A stretch of DNA of 64,000 bases from Pseudomonas extremorientalis (GCF_001870465.1 NZ_MDGK01000040.1:37752-101751); one strand, 5' to 3'. Counted from the first letter of the stretch, positions 1 through 9,020 are shown. Made by a program: numbers and translations. The notes: generated by a model not told the origin, from the letters alone.

Positions 1-394
1 TGATCTGCTGAACCTCGCCTGTAAGAACAAGCTGCTCCTGTTCGCTGACCAAACGCAGCACCCGCGCGGCATGCGGCCCGGTCTGCTCCACCAGCACCTG
101 GCCGCGTTGCAGGCGATTGCGCTGGCTCAAGTCCAGTTGCGCATCGGCCAGCGGGCGCAACTCCAGCGGGATCCCCAGCAAACGCTCCCACACCGCCAGG
201 GCGCGCTGGCGCTCGATGGCGCTCATGGGTTGCAGGTTGTCACCCATCAAGGCGAAGGTGCCATGGGCCAGGCGCTCGCGGTACTGGCCGCTGCGCACCT
301 CGTTGAGCAGGTGCAGGGCCAGCACGCCGAGCAGCGCTACCAGGATCAGCGCCGCGCACATGCCGCCGTATATGCGCAGGAAGATCGAGTTCAC
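1..394 (-). CDS. Sensor histidine kinase, RstB-like (N-terminal part only)
   Basis: Only the N-terminal 131 or so codons are in the window; the gene runs off the left edge, so the HAMP, dimerisation and ATPase domains are not seen. It starts with GTG at 394-392, overlapping the TGA stop of the response regulator (GTGA), so the two are translationally coupled. The N-terminus has one hydrophobic membrane helix (about residues 4-25) followed by a periplasmic-looking region. By position it is the partner kinase of the RstA-like regulator upstream. Assignment to the RstB family is inferred mainly from that partner. Confidence 0.75.
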   Translation of the reverse strand, partial: MNSIFLRIYGGMCAALILVALLGVLALHLLNEVRSGQYRERLAHGTFALMGDNLQPMSAIERQRALAVWERLLGIPLELRPLADAQLDLSQRNRLQRGQVLVEQTGPHAARVLRLVSEQEQLVLTGEVQQI

Positions 395-1116
395 AGCGGC
401 ATGTCGGCGGCGGCTTCGGGGACGAACAGGTAGCCTTTGCTGCGAATGGTCTTGATCAGGCGCGGGTGGATGGGGTCGTCACCTATCTTGGGGCGTATGC
501 GAGAAATACGCACGTCGATAGAGCGATCCTGGCCGTCGTAGCCGATGCCGCGCAGGGCAATGAAGATTTCTTCGCGGGACAGAATGCGCCCGGCATTCGC
601 CACCAGCAGCCACAGCAGGTCGAACTCGGCGCTGGTCAGTTCGATGCCCTCATTATTCAGCCAGGCCTCGCGCAGGGCGTTGTCCACCACCAGAGGGCCG
701 AATTGCAGGCGGCGCTGGTTCTCCACGGCGGTTGGCTCCGTCGCTTCGCTGCGCCGCAGCAGGGCCTGGATGCGCGCCAGCAACAGGCGCGGACGCACGG
801 GCTTGCACACATAATCGTCGGCGCCCATGTCCAGGCCCAGCACCTGGTCCATATCGTCGGTGCGCGCGGTGAGCATCAGGATCACGCCGTCATAGCACTC
901 ACGCACCTTGCGGCAGATGCTCAGGCCGTCTTCGCCGGGCAGCATCAGGTCGAGGATCACCAGGTCGGGCTGTTCGGCGATGATCCGCGCCGCCGCCCGG
1001 CCACCATCGCTCTCCACCGAGACCCGCAGGCCGTTGCTCTCCAGGTACTCACGGGTCAATTCGGCCAGTCGCTGGTCATCTTCGACTATCAATACCTGCC
1101 AGGCTTCTTGCTCCAC
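391..1116 (-). CDS. OmpR-family response regulator, RstA-like
   Basis: Two-domain response regulator. The N-terminal receiver domain has the acidic pair VEDD, the phospho-acceptor Asp in DLVILDLMLPGEDG and a CKP switch Lys; the C-terminal winged helix ends in the usual KTIRSKGYLF. It resembles E. coli RstA along its whole length. The open frame extends to a TTG at 1128, but the GTG at 1116-1114 has a good ribosome site (GAGG, 6 nt away), so I start there (241 aa). It forms an operon with the kinase downstream and is divergent from nrdA. In P. aeruginosa a two-component pair also lies next to nrdA (PA1157-PA1158), which supports conserved synteny. Confidence 0.85.
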   Translation of the reverse strand: MEQEAWQVLIVEDDQRLAELTREYLESNGLRVSVESDGGRAAARIIAEQPDLVILDLMLPGEDGLSICRKVRECYDGVILMLTARTDDMDQVLGLDMGADDYVCKPVRPRLLLARIQALLRRSEATEPTAVENQRRLQFGPLVVDNALREAWLNNEGIELTSAEFDLLWLLVANAGRILSREEIFIALRGIGYDGQDRSIDVRISRIRPKIGDDPIHPRLIKTIRSKGYLFVPEAAADMPL

Positions 1117-1128
1117 GGGTGACCTCAA

Positions 1129-1669
1129 TGTCTGTCATAAAAGGCGGGCATGATGTGGGTCACTTCTTAGCCCGAGGCAGGCGATTGTAGCCATGGGCCA
1201 GCCCTCAAACACAAGCCAGGAAATCCATTCGGTGATCAGGTTTTTTTGTGATAGGGTTCGCGCCCTTCGAAAATGGGCCGCTTGTTTTCAGACCGAAACA
1301 TTTAATGACAAACGGCGTAATCCAGCAGCAATGCGGCCTACACGGCTGTTCTACCTTTCTTACACATTTTACTCACAGCTTTATCCACAGGTTACTGCGT
1401 TGCTAACCCCTCGAAAACGCATTATCTTGTACCTCGGCACTACAGAAGACCCTACATGTGGGGTTTTCGAAGAAATCGCCCAACCACACAAGTGGCTCGA
1501 AATTCAAGCGTTTTATTGCTAGCGCAGCATGGAACCAACCGATTTTCAGTAGACCAAACCGCTCACGCGGATGGCAGCTGTTTCCCATCCCCGATATGGA
1601 AAACGGTACGGGTGTTGCAGGAAGAGCCTGGCACTCGCAATCAAATATAGAACGTGGAGACAACCCCCC
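1129..1669. promoter_or_regulatory. Intergenic control region and long leader of nrdA
   Basis: About 540 bp without a convincing gene. It contains a perfect DnaA-box match TTATCCACA at 1381-1389 and a near match TTACTCACA at 1369-1377. Two imperfect palindromes, ACCCTACATGTGGGGT at 1449-1464 and CCACACAAGTGG at 1484-1495, have centres 33 bp apart. That spacing and the C-A-AT-T-G core of the first fit paired NrdR boxes; the second is weaker. The rest (about 1500-1650) is probably transcribed leader. DnaA and NrdR control of nrdA is known in other bacteria; here it is inferred. Confidence 0.5.
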
Positions 1670-4567
1670 ATGCAAACCGACACAACTCGCGAGAACCCGC
1701 AAGGCTCCGTGCCGCAGGCCGCTGATTCGAACCTGGATCTGTCCGCCACCGCACCTGGCCAACTGCGTGTGATCAAGCGTAACGGCACTGTCGTTCCTTA
1801 CACCGATGACAAAATCACCGTCGCCATCACCAAAGCGTTTCTTGCAGTTGAAGGCGGCACCGCTGCCGCTTCGTCGCGCATCCACGACACCGTTGCCCGC
1901 CTGACCGAACAGGTCACCGCGACCTTCAAGCGTCGCATGCCGTCGGGCGGCACCATCCACATCGAAGAAATCCAGGATCAGGTCGAACTGGCCCTGATGC
2001 GTGCCGGCGAGCAGAAAGTCGCCCGCGACTACGTGATCTACCGTGATTCGCGTGCCAAGGAACGTGCGGTACGCTCCCCGGCCGAAGAAGCCGCCGTGCA
2101 AGCGCATCCGTCGATCCGTATCACCCTGGCCGACGGCAGCTTTGCACCGCTGGACCTGGGCCGCCTGAACACCATCATCACCGAGGCCTGCGAAGGCCTG
2201 GAAGAAGTCGACGGTGACCTGATCCAGCGCGAAACCCTGAAGAACCTGTACGACGGCGTGGCCCTGACCGACGTCAACACCGCCCTGGTGATGACCGCCC
2301 GTACCCTGGTTGAACGCGAGCCGAACTACTCTTTCGTGACCGCGCGCCTGCTGATGGACACCCTGCGTGCCGAAGGCCTGGGCTTCCTGAAAGTCGCCGA
2401 CAGCGCCACCCACCACGAGATGGCTGACCTGTACGCCAAGGCCCTGCCGGCCTACATCGCCAAGGGTATCGAATTCGAATTGCTGAACCCGGTCCTGGCC
2501 ACCTTCGACCTGGAAAAACTCGGCAAGGCGATCAACCACGAGCGTGACCAGCAGTTCACCTACCTGGGCCTGCAGACCCTGTACGACCGTTACTTCATCC
2601 ACAAGGACGGTATCCGCTTCGAACTGCCGCAAGTGTTCTTCATGCGCGTGGCCATGGGCCTGGCGATCGAAGAGAAGCAGAAAGAAGATCGTGCCATCGA
2701 GTTCTACAACCTGCTGTCGTCCTTCGACTACATGTCGTCGACCCCGACCCTGTTCAACGCCGGCACCCTGCGTCCACAGCTGTCGAGCTGCTACCTGACT
2801 ACCGTGCCGGATGACCTGTCGGGCATCTACCACGCGATCCACGACAACGCCATGCTGTCCAAATTCGCCGGCGGCCTGGGCAACGACTGGACCCCGGTGC
2901 GTGCATTGGGTTCGTACATCAAGGGCACCAACGGCAAGTCCCAGGGCGTCGTGCCGTTCCTGAAAGTGGTGAACGACACTGCCGTGGCCGTAAACCAGGG
3001 TGGCAAGCGCAAAGGCGCGGTGTGTGCCTACCTGGAAACCTGGCACATGGACATCGAAGAGTTCATCGAGCTGCGCAAGAACACCGGTGATGACCGTCGT
3101 CGTACCCACGACATGAACACCGCCAACTGGATCCCCGACCTGTTCATGAAGCGTGTCTTCGATGACGGCAAATGGACCCTGTTCTCGCCATCCGAAGTGC
3201 CGGACCTGCACGACCTGACCGGTAAAGCCTTCGAAGAGCGCTACGAGTACTACGAAGCCCTCACCGAGTACCCAGGCAAGGTCAAGCTGTTCAAGACCAT
3301 CCAGGCCAAAGACCTGTGGCGCAAAATGCTGTCCATGCTGTTTGAAACCGGCCACCCATGGCTGACCTTCAAAGACCCGTGCAACCTGCGCAGCCCGCAG
3401 CAGCACGTGGGCGTGGTCCACAGCTCGAACCTGTGCACCGAGATCACCTTGAACACCAACAAGGACGAGATCGCCGTTTGCAACCTGGGCTCGATCAACC
3501 TGCCGAACCACATCGTCAACGGCAAGCTGGACACCGCCAAGCTGGAACGCACCGTCAACACCGCTGTTCGCATGCTCGATAACGTCATCGACATCAACTA
3601 CTACTCGGTGCCACAGGCGCAGAACTCCAACTTCAAGCACCGCCCGGTCGGCCTCGGCATCATGGGCTTCCAGGACGCGCTGTACCTGCAGCACATTCCT
3701 TACGGTTCGGATGCTGCGGTCGAGTTCGCCGACAAGTCCATGGAAGCGGTGAGCTACTACGCGATCCAGGCGTCCTGCGACCTGGCCGACGAGCGCGGCG
3801 CCTACGAGACGTTCCAGGGTTCGCTGTGGTCCAAGGGCATCCTGCCGCTGGATTCGCAACAGATCCTCATCGAAGCCCGTGGCCAGAAGTACATCGACGT
3901 CGACCTGAACGAATCCCTGGACTGGGCGCCGGTACGTGCCCGTGTGCAGAAAGGCATTCGTAACTCCAACATCATGGCTATCGCACCGACCGCCACCATC
4001 GCCAACATCACCGGCGTATCGCAGTCGATCGAACCGACCTACCAGAACCTGTATGTGAAATCGAACCTCTCGGGCGAATTCACCGTGATCAACCCGTACC
4101 TGGTTCGCGACCTCAAGGCTCGCGGCCTGTGGGACTCGGTCATGATCAACGACCTGAAGTACTACGACGGTTCCGTGCAACAGATCGAGCGCATCCCGCA
4201 AGAACTCAAAGAGCTCTACGCGACCGCCTTCGAAGTAGACACCAAGTGGATCGTTGACGCCGCCAGCCGTCGCCAGAAGTGGATCGACCAGGCGCAGTCC
4301 CTGAACCTGTATATCGCCGGCGCTTCGGGCAAGAAGCTGGACGTGACCTACCGCATGGCCTGGTACCGTGGCCTGAAAACCACTTACTACCTCCGTGCCC
4401 TGGCCGCGACCAGCACCGAGAAGTCGACCATCAACACCGGTAAGCTGAACGCTGTTTCCAGCGGCGGCAACCACGGTGATGATTCGGTGCTTGCTGCGCC
4501 AGCCGGCCCGGCGCCAGTGCCAAAAGCCTGCGCGATTGACGAGCCGGATTGCGAAGCTTGCCAATAA
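1670..4567 (+). CDS. nrdA: Ribonucleoside-diphosphate reductase class Ia, alpha subunit
   Basis: Catalytic subunit that reduces NDPs to dNDPs with the NrdB radical subunit, in the cytoplasm. 965 aa. Two consecutive ATP-cone allosteric domains occupy roughly residues 20-110 and 125-215, a layout known for Pseudomonas NrdA. Active-site cysteines are visible in LSSCYLT, NLCTEITL and AVCNLGS, and the C-terminal redox pair is in DCEACQ. The frame is open back to 1571, but the ATG at 1670 is preceded by GGAG and matches the known Pseudomonas N-terminus MQTDTTREN. A strong terminator follows and no nrdB is adjacent: nrdB begins about 58 kb away at 62754. Confidence 0.97.
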   Translation: MQTDTTRENPQGSVPQAADSNLDLSATAPGQLRVIKRNGTVVPYTDDKITVAITKAFLAVEGGTAAASSRIHDTVARLTEQVTATFKRRMPSGGTIHIEEIQDQVELALMRAGEQKVARDYVIYRDSRAKERAVRSPAEEAAVQAHPSIRITLADGSFAPLDLGRLNTIITEACEGLEEVDGDLIQRETLKNLYDGVALTDVNTALVMTARTLVEREPNYSFVTARLLMDTLRAEGLGFLKVADSATHHEMADLYAKALPAYIAKGIEFELLNPVLATFDLEKLGKAINHERDQQFTYLGLQTLYDRYFIHKDGIRFELPQVFFMRVAMGLAIEEKQKEDRAIEFYNLLSSFDYMSSTPTLFNAGTLRPQLSSCYLTTVPDDLSGIYHAIHDNAMLSKFAGGLGNDWTPVRALGSYIKGTNGKSQGVVPFLKVVNDTAVAVNQGGKRKGAVCAYLETWHMDIEEFIELRKNTGDDRRRTHDMNTANWIPDLFMKRVFDDGKWTLFSPSEVPDLHDLTGKAFEERYEYYEALTEYPGKVKLFKTIQAKDLWRKMLSMLFETGHPWLTFKDPCNLRSPQQHVGVVHSSNLCTEITLNTNKDEIAVCNLGSINLPNHIVNGKLDTAKLERTVNTAVRMLDNVIDINYYSVPQAQNSNFKHRPVGLGIMGFQDALYLQHIPYGSDAAVEFADKSMEAVSYYAIQASCDLADERGAYETFQGSLWSKGILPLDSQQILIEARGQKYIDVDLNESLDWAPVRARVQKGIRNSNIMAIAPTATIANITGVSQSIEPTYQNLYVKSNLSGEFTVINPYLVRDLKARGLWDSVMINDLKYYDGSVQQIERIPQELKELYATAFEVDTKWIVDAASRRQKWIDQAQSLNLYIAGASGKKLDVTYRMAWYRGLKTTYYLRALAATSTEKSTINTGKLNAVSSGGNHGDDSVLAAPAGPAPVPKACAIDEPDCEACQ

Positions 4568-4603
4568 GCTGAGCCTGCCTTGGGTTTAACCACCCAAGAC
4601 TGA

Positions 4604-4644
4604 AAAGCCCCCGATATATCCATGGTGTATCGGGGGCTTTTTTT
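4604..4644. terminator. Bidirectional terminator between nrdA and effector gene
   Basis: Inverted repeat AGCCCCCGATA / TATCGGGGGCT followed by seven T on the plus strand, with an A run on the other side. It sits between two convergent genes and can serve both. Confidence 0.9.
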
Positions 4645-4669
4645 GTCGGGCTACAGGCAAGTACGCTGA

Positions 4670-5701
4670 CTAGAACAAGATGGTCGCAACACCCGATTTA
4701 GGCACACCGCCTCGCCCTCCCCACAACTCAACCCGGCCATTGATGACCGCCATCGAGTGTCCGTCGTACTCCACGGTGCCCACCTTGCTGTTTCTCAAAT
4801 CGGCGTCGCTCGCAGGCCGGTAGCGCCCCTTCAACCCCAGTCGATCCAAGCCCTCACGCGAATCCTCGCCATCATTGAGGCTATCCATCGCTGCCCGGAA
4901 ACTTCTCCCAGCCGTGCCGTCGTTATTTTCCATCTGCGCCCGCTTGGCGCTGGCGGCATACATGAAGTTGGCGTCCGTCATCATTGCCGGGTCATCCCCC
5001 TTGAATTGAGCATGCCTGGCCGCTTGCTTCACTTCGTCTTTGGTCAATGACAGCTTGAAGCCATCGCGCATTGTCACGTCGTAACCGTTTGCAGTCTCCT
5101 TCACGTCCTTGAAGACATCGGTAGGCTTCTGGCCATACTGCATCATGGCGGCTTTGATGGCGGAAACCGTGATGCAATTACCATCGGGGCCCTGACTGAA
5201 TCCGCTCCAGATATTGTCAGGCTTTTTTCCGGGGTTGCTGTTATCCGGCCTGTAGTTGAAGTGCCTTGCCCCTTCAGTAACCGGCTTGTTGCTCATGGAC
5301 TCAGAGGGCCCGAAATCACTTCGGGGAACGCTGGGACCGCGACGACCGCCTGGCGACACAGGGGGCGCAGGTGGCTGTGAATCCTCGTCTTCGGGAAACC
5401 ACTGTTTCAACAGCTGCCTGAGAAACTCACGAAACTGTGCATCAGCGGCCTCAATCATTGTGTTGAGGATTTCCTTGAACTTCTCACTCCCCAATTTCTC
5501 ACGTAACGCATTCAACTTGTCGCGCGTATCCTGAACCACCTGATTCTTGCCGGTCTGTTGCGCATCGAACAGCTCGCCGAGCAACTGCTTCACCGCAGAC
5601 ACTTCAGCCACCGGCGCAACCGCAGGTGTATCGCCGCCTGCCTGGCCAGGCATATACCCGACACGCCGAGCGCCTTGCCCGGACACTCCTGAATGCCACA
5701 T
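4670..5701 (-). CDS. Putative type III secreted effector, cysteine-protease-like (hypothetical)
   Basis: I do not recognise a named family. 343 aa from the ATG at 5701, which has an AAGGGGGG ribosome site; a frame extension to a TTG at 5746 would lie inside the promoter and is rejected. The N-terminal third is Gly/Pro/Gln-rich and then helical, followed by a Pro-rich linker and a C-terminal domain. That domain has a Cys in GPDGNCITVSA and, near the end, a His in YDGHSMAVINGR, the C...H...N order of papain-like peptidases; the catalytic role is inferred. An HrpL-type promoter lies directly upstream. There is no signal peptide or membrane segment. It is a monocistronic accessory gene between two housekeeping blocks. 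Confidence 0.6.
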   Translation of the reverse strand: MWHSGVSGQGARRVGYMPGQAGGDTPAVAPVAEVSAVKQLLGELFDAQQTGKNQVVQDTRDKLNALREKLGSEKFKEILNTMIEAADAQFREFLRQLLKQWFPEDEDSQPPAPPVSPGGRRGPSVPRSDFGPSESMSNKPVTEGARHFNYRPDNSNPGKKPDNIWSGFSQGPDGNCITVSAIKAAMMQYGQKPTDVFKDVKETANGYDVTMRDGFKLSLTKDEVKQAARHAQFKGDDPAMMTDANFMYAASAKRAQMENNDGTAGRSFRAAMDSLNDGEDSREGLDRLGLKGRYRPASDADLRNSKVGTVEYDGHSMAVINGRVELWGGRGGVPKSGVATILF

Positions 5702-5746
5702 TCCCCGCCCCCCTTTGATTGGTGAGCCACCCAGGCTCTGGTTCAA

Positions 5747-5775
5747 TCAGTGGCAGAACAGGTCAAGCGCGTTCC
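5747..5775 (-). promoter_or_regulatory. hrp-box-like promoter (HrpL/RspL ECF sigma)
   Basis: On the minus strand GGAACG, 16 nt, CCACTGA. The hrp-box consensus is GGAACC-N16-CCACNNA, so there is one mismatch and the spacing is exact. It lies about 45 nt upstream of the ATG at 5701, as expected for a promoter of that gene. Confidence 0.7.
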
Positions 5776-5831
5776 TTCCCAAGCTTCAAAGCACGTAACC
5801 TGATATGTCATCGGCACTTTTTCTTACGCCC

Positions 5832-5864
5832 ACAAAAAAGCCCTTCTTACGAAGGGCTTTTTGT
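5832..5864. terminator. Terminator downstream of flgE
   Basis: AAAAAGCCCTTC-TTAC-GAAGGGCTTTTT, a compact hairpin flanked by A and T runs. It lies just past the flgE stop and may act in both directions. Confidence 0.85.
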
Positions 5865-5880
5865 GCAGCGCTACCGCATA

Positions 5881-7191
5881 TCAGGTCATCTGGATGATGG
5901 TCTGCATGATGGTGCTCTGGGTGGAGATGGTCTTGGCGTTCGCCTGGTAGTTGCTCTGGGCCTTGATCAGGTCTACCAGCTCGTTGGTCAGGTTGACGTT
6001 GGAGTTCTCCAGGGAGTTGGCCACAATCGAACCCAGGGTACCGGCTTGCGGGGTGTCATAACCCGGCTGGCCCGAGGCGAAGGTTTCTTTCCAGGTAGTG
6101 CTACCGGCAGGCTGCAGACCCTGTTCGTTGTTGAAGCTGGCCAGCGAGATCTGGCCGATGGCCTTGCTCTGCTGGTTGCTGAACGTGGCGAACAGCACGC
6201 CGCTGCCGTCGATTTTCAGGCCGGTGATCTGGCCGGTGGCGTAGCCATCGGTGACCGGTGGGTTGCGGTAGGTGGCCGAGTTGTACTGGGTGATGTTGGC
6301 CATGTTGACGGCGATACCTGCTGGGTTCGCATCTGCACCGTTGGCCTTCCACACACCGTTGGTCACGGTGCCAGGAACCCAACCGCTAATGGTCAGGGTC
6401 TTATCAGAGACACCACCGGTGACCACACTGGTGAGCTTGCCGGCGCCGTCAAAGGTCAAGGTCGATGGCACAGGTGGAGTCGATGGGGTGCCGGTTGGCG
6501 CCGAACCGTTGGGGTTGCGACCATCGATCAGGGTATAGGCATTCCACTTGTTACCGTCGGTTTTCACCAGGTACTGCACCATCGGGTGCGCGTTGCCCTG
6601 GGAATCGTACAAGGTGGTGCTGTACTGGGTGGTAAAGGTGCTGGTGTCGTTCGGGTTGAACGGCTTGGCCACCTGGTCGATCACCGGCTCCGAGGAGTTC
6701 AGGTTACTGGTGGAGTCCACTTTGGTGGAGGCCTTGGGCGGCAGGTTCGACAGGTTCAGTTGCAGGTCGGTCAGGCCGCCCTTGATGATCTTGCCATCGG
6801 CATCTGCCGCGTAGCCTTGCAGGCGCGAAGTGCCGGTATTGTTGGTGATGTAGCCGTCTTTGTCGGCACGGAAGGCACCGCTGCGGGTGTACTCCAGCGA
6901 ACCGTCGCTGCCCTTCTGCACGAAGAAGCCGCCACCCTGGATCGCCATGTCCAGGATACCGCCGCTGCCGTTGACGTCACCCTGGGTGAATTGCTGCGAC
7001 ACGGCCGCCAGGTTCACACCGTTGCCGATGCTGTTCTGGCCGGTGCCCAGCTTGGACGCGGCGTAGATGTCGGCGAATTCCGCACGGGACGACTTGAAGC
7101 CAGTGGTCGCGACGTTGGCGATGTTGTTGCCGGTCACGTCCAGTTGTTTGTTGGCCGCATAGAGGCCGCTAAGGCCGATGTTAAAAGACAT
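5881..7191 (-). CDS. flgE: Flagellar hook protein FlgE
   Basis: Structural subunit of the flagellar hook, exported by the flagellar type III apparatus. 436 aa. The N-terminus MSFNIGLSGLYAANKQLD with NNIANVATTGFK is the rod/hook signature, and the C-terminus (ANSLENSNVNLTNELVDLI...) is the matching coiled-coil D0 segment. The middle (about residues 150-350) is the variable surface-exposed hook region. Last gene of the flgBCDE run, 31 bp after flgD, followed by a terminator. Confidence 0.96.
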   Translation of the reverse strand: MSFNIGLSGLYAANKQLDVTGNNIANVATTGFKSSRAEFADIYAASKLGTGQNSIGNGVNLAAVSQQFTQGDVNGSGGILDMAIQGGGFFVQKGSDGSLEYTRSGAFRADKDGYITNNTGTSRLQGYAADADGKIIKGGLTDLQLNLSNLPPKASTKVDSTSNLNSSEPVIDQVAKPFNPNDTSTFTTQYSTTLYDSQGNAHPMVQYLVKTDGNKWNAYTLIDGRNPNGSAPTGTPSTPPVPSTLTFDGAGKLTSVVTGGVSDKTLTISGWVPGTVTNGVWKANGADANPAGIAVNMANITQYNSATYRNPPVTDGYATGQITGLKIDGSGVLFATFSNQQSKAIGQISLASFNNEQGLQPAGSTTWKETFASGQPGYDTPQAGTLGSIVANSLENSNVNLTNELVDLIKAQSNYQANAKTISTQSTIMQTIIQMT

Positions 7192-7222
7192 GTTTCTCTC
7201 CCTCTGCCGTATTTAGCCGGCT

Positions 7223-7948
7223 CTATGTACCGATAGTCTGAATTTGCGACAGCTTGACGCTGCCCATGCCGCCCGCCAGGTTCAGCAGCATTTCGCCGCC
7301 GGTCTTGCTCAGGGTCACGCTCGTTACCGTCGCGGGCAGCGAAGTGGCCAGGGCCACGGAGTCGCCCTTGTCGTTCTTGGTGGTGGCGTTGAAGGTGTAG
7401 GTGCCCGCCGGGGCAACCTCGCCCTTGTCGTTCTTGCCATCCCAGATGAAGTTCTGGGTGCCGGCGCTCTGGGCACCCATGTCGATGGTGCGCACCACGT
7501 TGCCGTCTTTGTCGGTGATCTTGACGGAGACGTTGCCCACCGCCGAGGTCACCGCCACCGAACCGGTCATGCTCTTGCTCGTATCAACCATGGCCTTGTC
7601 GGTCTGGATGATGATCGAGCGCCCGACCAGCGACGAGGCCTGCAACGCCTGCGACGAGCTGAAGTTGGTGGAGATCGCATTCACCGAGTCGTTCAGGGTG
7701 TTGATGCCTTCCAGGCTGCTGAACTGCGCCAGTTGCGCCACGAACGCGCCGTTGTCCTGCGGCGACAGCGGGTTCTGGTTTTTCAGCTGGGTTACCAGCA
7801 GTTGCAGGAACGCATCCTTGCCCAACGCCTGCTTGCCCGTCGCCTTATTGGCGGCGTCGCTGACGCTGCTGTTGTCCTGGGCGTTCTTGACCTTGGAGTT
7901 GAACAGGTCCTGGACCGGCGTGTTGTTTGATGTATCAACGATGGCCAT
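7223..7948 (-). CDS. flgD: Flagellar hook assembly scaffold FlgD
   Basis: Hook-capping protein needed to polymerise FlgE; absent from the finished hook. 241 aa. The N-terminal conserved segment GKDAFLQLLVTQLKNQNPLSPQD is diagnostic, followed by QLAQFSSLEGI; the C-terminal half holds the FlgD Ig/tudor-like region with the FIWDGKNDKGEVAPAGTY motif. It lies 16 bp after flgC and 31 bp before flgE in the same minus-strand operon. Confidence 0.96.
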   Translation of the reverse strand: MAIVDTSNNTPVQDLFNSKVKNAQDNSSVSDAANKATGKQALGKDAFLQLLVTQLKNQNPLSPQDNGAFVAQLAQFSSLEGINTLNDSVNAISTNFSSSQALQASSLVGRSIIIQTDKAMVDTSKSMTGSVAVTSAVGNVSVKITDKDGNVVRTIDMGAQSAGTQNFIWDGKNDKGEVAPAGTYTFNATTKNDKGDSVALATSLPATVTSVTLSKTGGEMLLNLAGGMGSVKLSQIQTIGT

Positions 7949-7964
7949 TATTTGGCGCCCCTTA

Positions 7965-8408
7965 TCACTGACCCAGGGTCAGGACCTTCTGCATCATGGT
8001 TTTGGCGGTGTTCATCATTTCCGCATTGGTCTGGAACGAGCGGCTGGCGGAAATCATGTCAGCCATTTCCTCGACCACGTTGACGTTGGGGTAGTAGACA
8101 TAACCCTTTTCGTTCGCGGCGGGATGGTTGGGTTCGTAGCGCGCTTCAAGGTTGCTCTGATCTTCAACCACACCGAGTACCTGCACGCCGGAGCCGGCGG
8201 CACCCTGGTCCTGGAACAGCGAATCACTGCCGCCGTTCTGGCCAGCCTGGAACATGGTGGCGAACACCGGGTGACGGGCGCGGTAGGTCTGGTCAATGCT
8301 CGAAGACACGGTCTCGGCGTTGGCGATGTTACTGGCGACGGTGTTCAAACGCGTGGTCTGCGCGCTCATGCCACTGCCGGCAATATTGAAAACACTGGAC
8401 AGGGACAT
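7965..8408 (-). CDS. flgC: Flagellar basal-body rod protein FlgC
   Basis: Proximal rod subunit of the basal body. 147 aa, normal length. The N-terminus MSLSSVFNIAGSGMSAQTTRLNTVASNIANAET and the C-terminal AEMMNTAKTMMQKVLTLGQ are the paired rod helices. It starts 3 bp after the flgB stop and is followed closely by flgD. Confidence 0.96.
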   Translation of the reverse strand: MSLSSVFNIAGSGMSAQTTRLNTVASNIANAETVSSSIDQTYRARHPVFATMFQAGQNGGSDSLFQDQGAAGSGVQVLGVVEDQSNLEARYEPNHPAANEKGYVYYPNVNVVEEMADMISASRSFQTNAEMMNTAKTMMQKVLTLGQ

Positions 8409-8411
8409 GGC

Positions 8412-8819
8412 TTACTCTCCACGCAGGGCTGACATCAGCCCTTTGAATTTGCTGTTGAGCAGGGTAAAGCTGGCTTGGAAGTTCACCGAGTTCTCGGCGT
8501 AGGCCGATTGCTCCAACTGGGCGTCGACGGTGTTCTGGTCGATCGACGGCTGCATCGGCGTGCGATACAGCAACGACTCGTCGCCATTGCTCAAGCCTTG
8601 CGCTTCGATATGACGGCTGTTGGTCATGTTCAAGGCGAAGGTGCCGTTCTTGGTCTTGTCTTGCTGTGCGGCGAGCACGGCGGAGAAGTCCAGGTCCCGA
8701 GCCTTGTAGTTCGGGGTGTCGGCGTTGGCAATGTTGTTGGCCAGGACTTCGGCACGCTGGGCGCGGAAGCCCAGGGCTTGTTCGTGGATACCGAGCGCTT
8801 TATCGAAGCTGATGCTCAT
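8412..8819 (-). CDS. flgB: Flagellar basal-body rod protein FlgB
   Basis: Proximal rod subunit, first gene of flgBCDE. 135 aa from the ATG at 8819 (MSISFDKALGIHEQALG), which has AAGG 9 nt upstream; a frame extension to 8834 adds five unlikely residues. It contains the rod motif ANNIANADTPNYKARDLDF. A sigma-54-type promoter lies about 47 bp upstream, matching the FleQ/RpoN-dependent class of Pseudomonas flagellar genes. Confidence 0.95.
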   Translation of the reverse strand: MSISFDKALGIHEQALGFRAQRAEVLANNIANADTPNYKARDLDFSAVLAAQQDKTKNGTFALNMTNSRHIEAQGLSNGDESLLYRTPMQPSIDQNTVDAQLEQSAYAENSVNFQASFTLLNSKFKGLMSALRGE

Positions 8820-8865
8820 GGCGGAAACCTTCAAGGGCTGACCTGCTTTTCGTTACCAGGGTTAT

Positions 8866-8881
8866 AGCAAGGTGCATGCCA
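8866..8881 (-). promoter_or_regulatory. Sigma-54 promoter of flgBCDE
   Basis: Minus strand TGGCATGCACCTTGCT; the consensus is TGGCACG-N4-TTGCW. One mismatch and exact GG-GC spacing. Upstream of flgB and clear of the hairpin and REPIN that follow cheR. Confidence 0.85.
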
Positions 8882-8970
8882 ATCTGACGAAGGCCCGTAG
8901 ATCAAGGGTTCTGGAGGAGGTTGCCAGCGGCAATGCCAGAAAAGCGGCAAGCGGTTTCCGCGTGGCGCCA

Positions 8971-9000
8971 GTAAAGCGGCAATGAGGGTTGCCGCTTTAC
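8971..9000. terminator. Perfect inverted repeat between cheR and flgB
   Basis: GTAAAGCGGCAA-TGAGGG-TTGCCGCTTTAC, 12-bp perfect arms. There is no strong T run, so it may be a cheR terminator or an mRNA-end stabiliser. It separates the cheR transcript from the flgB promoter. Confidence 0.5.
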
Positions 9001-9020
9001 TTCGGTTTGCCGCAAAACAA

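Noticed and set aside
1403..4564. 1,053-codon open frame on the minus strand opposite nrdA
   Set aside because: Mirror frame produced by GC-rich codon bias; no ribosome site, no domain, and it fully covers a certain gene. The same applies to long frames opposite alaS, flgE, ltaE, aruB, acsA and the aot genes.
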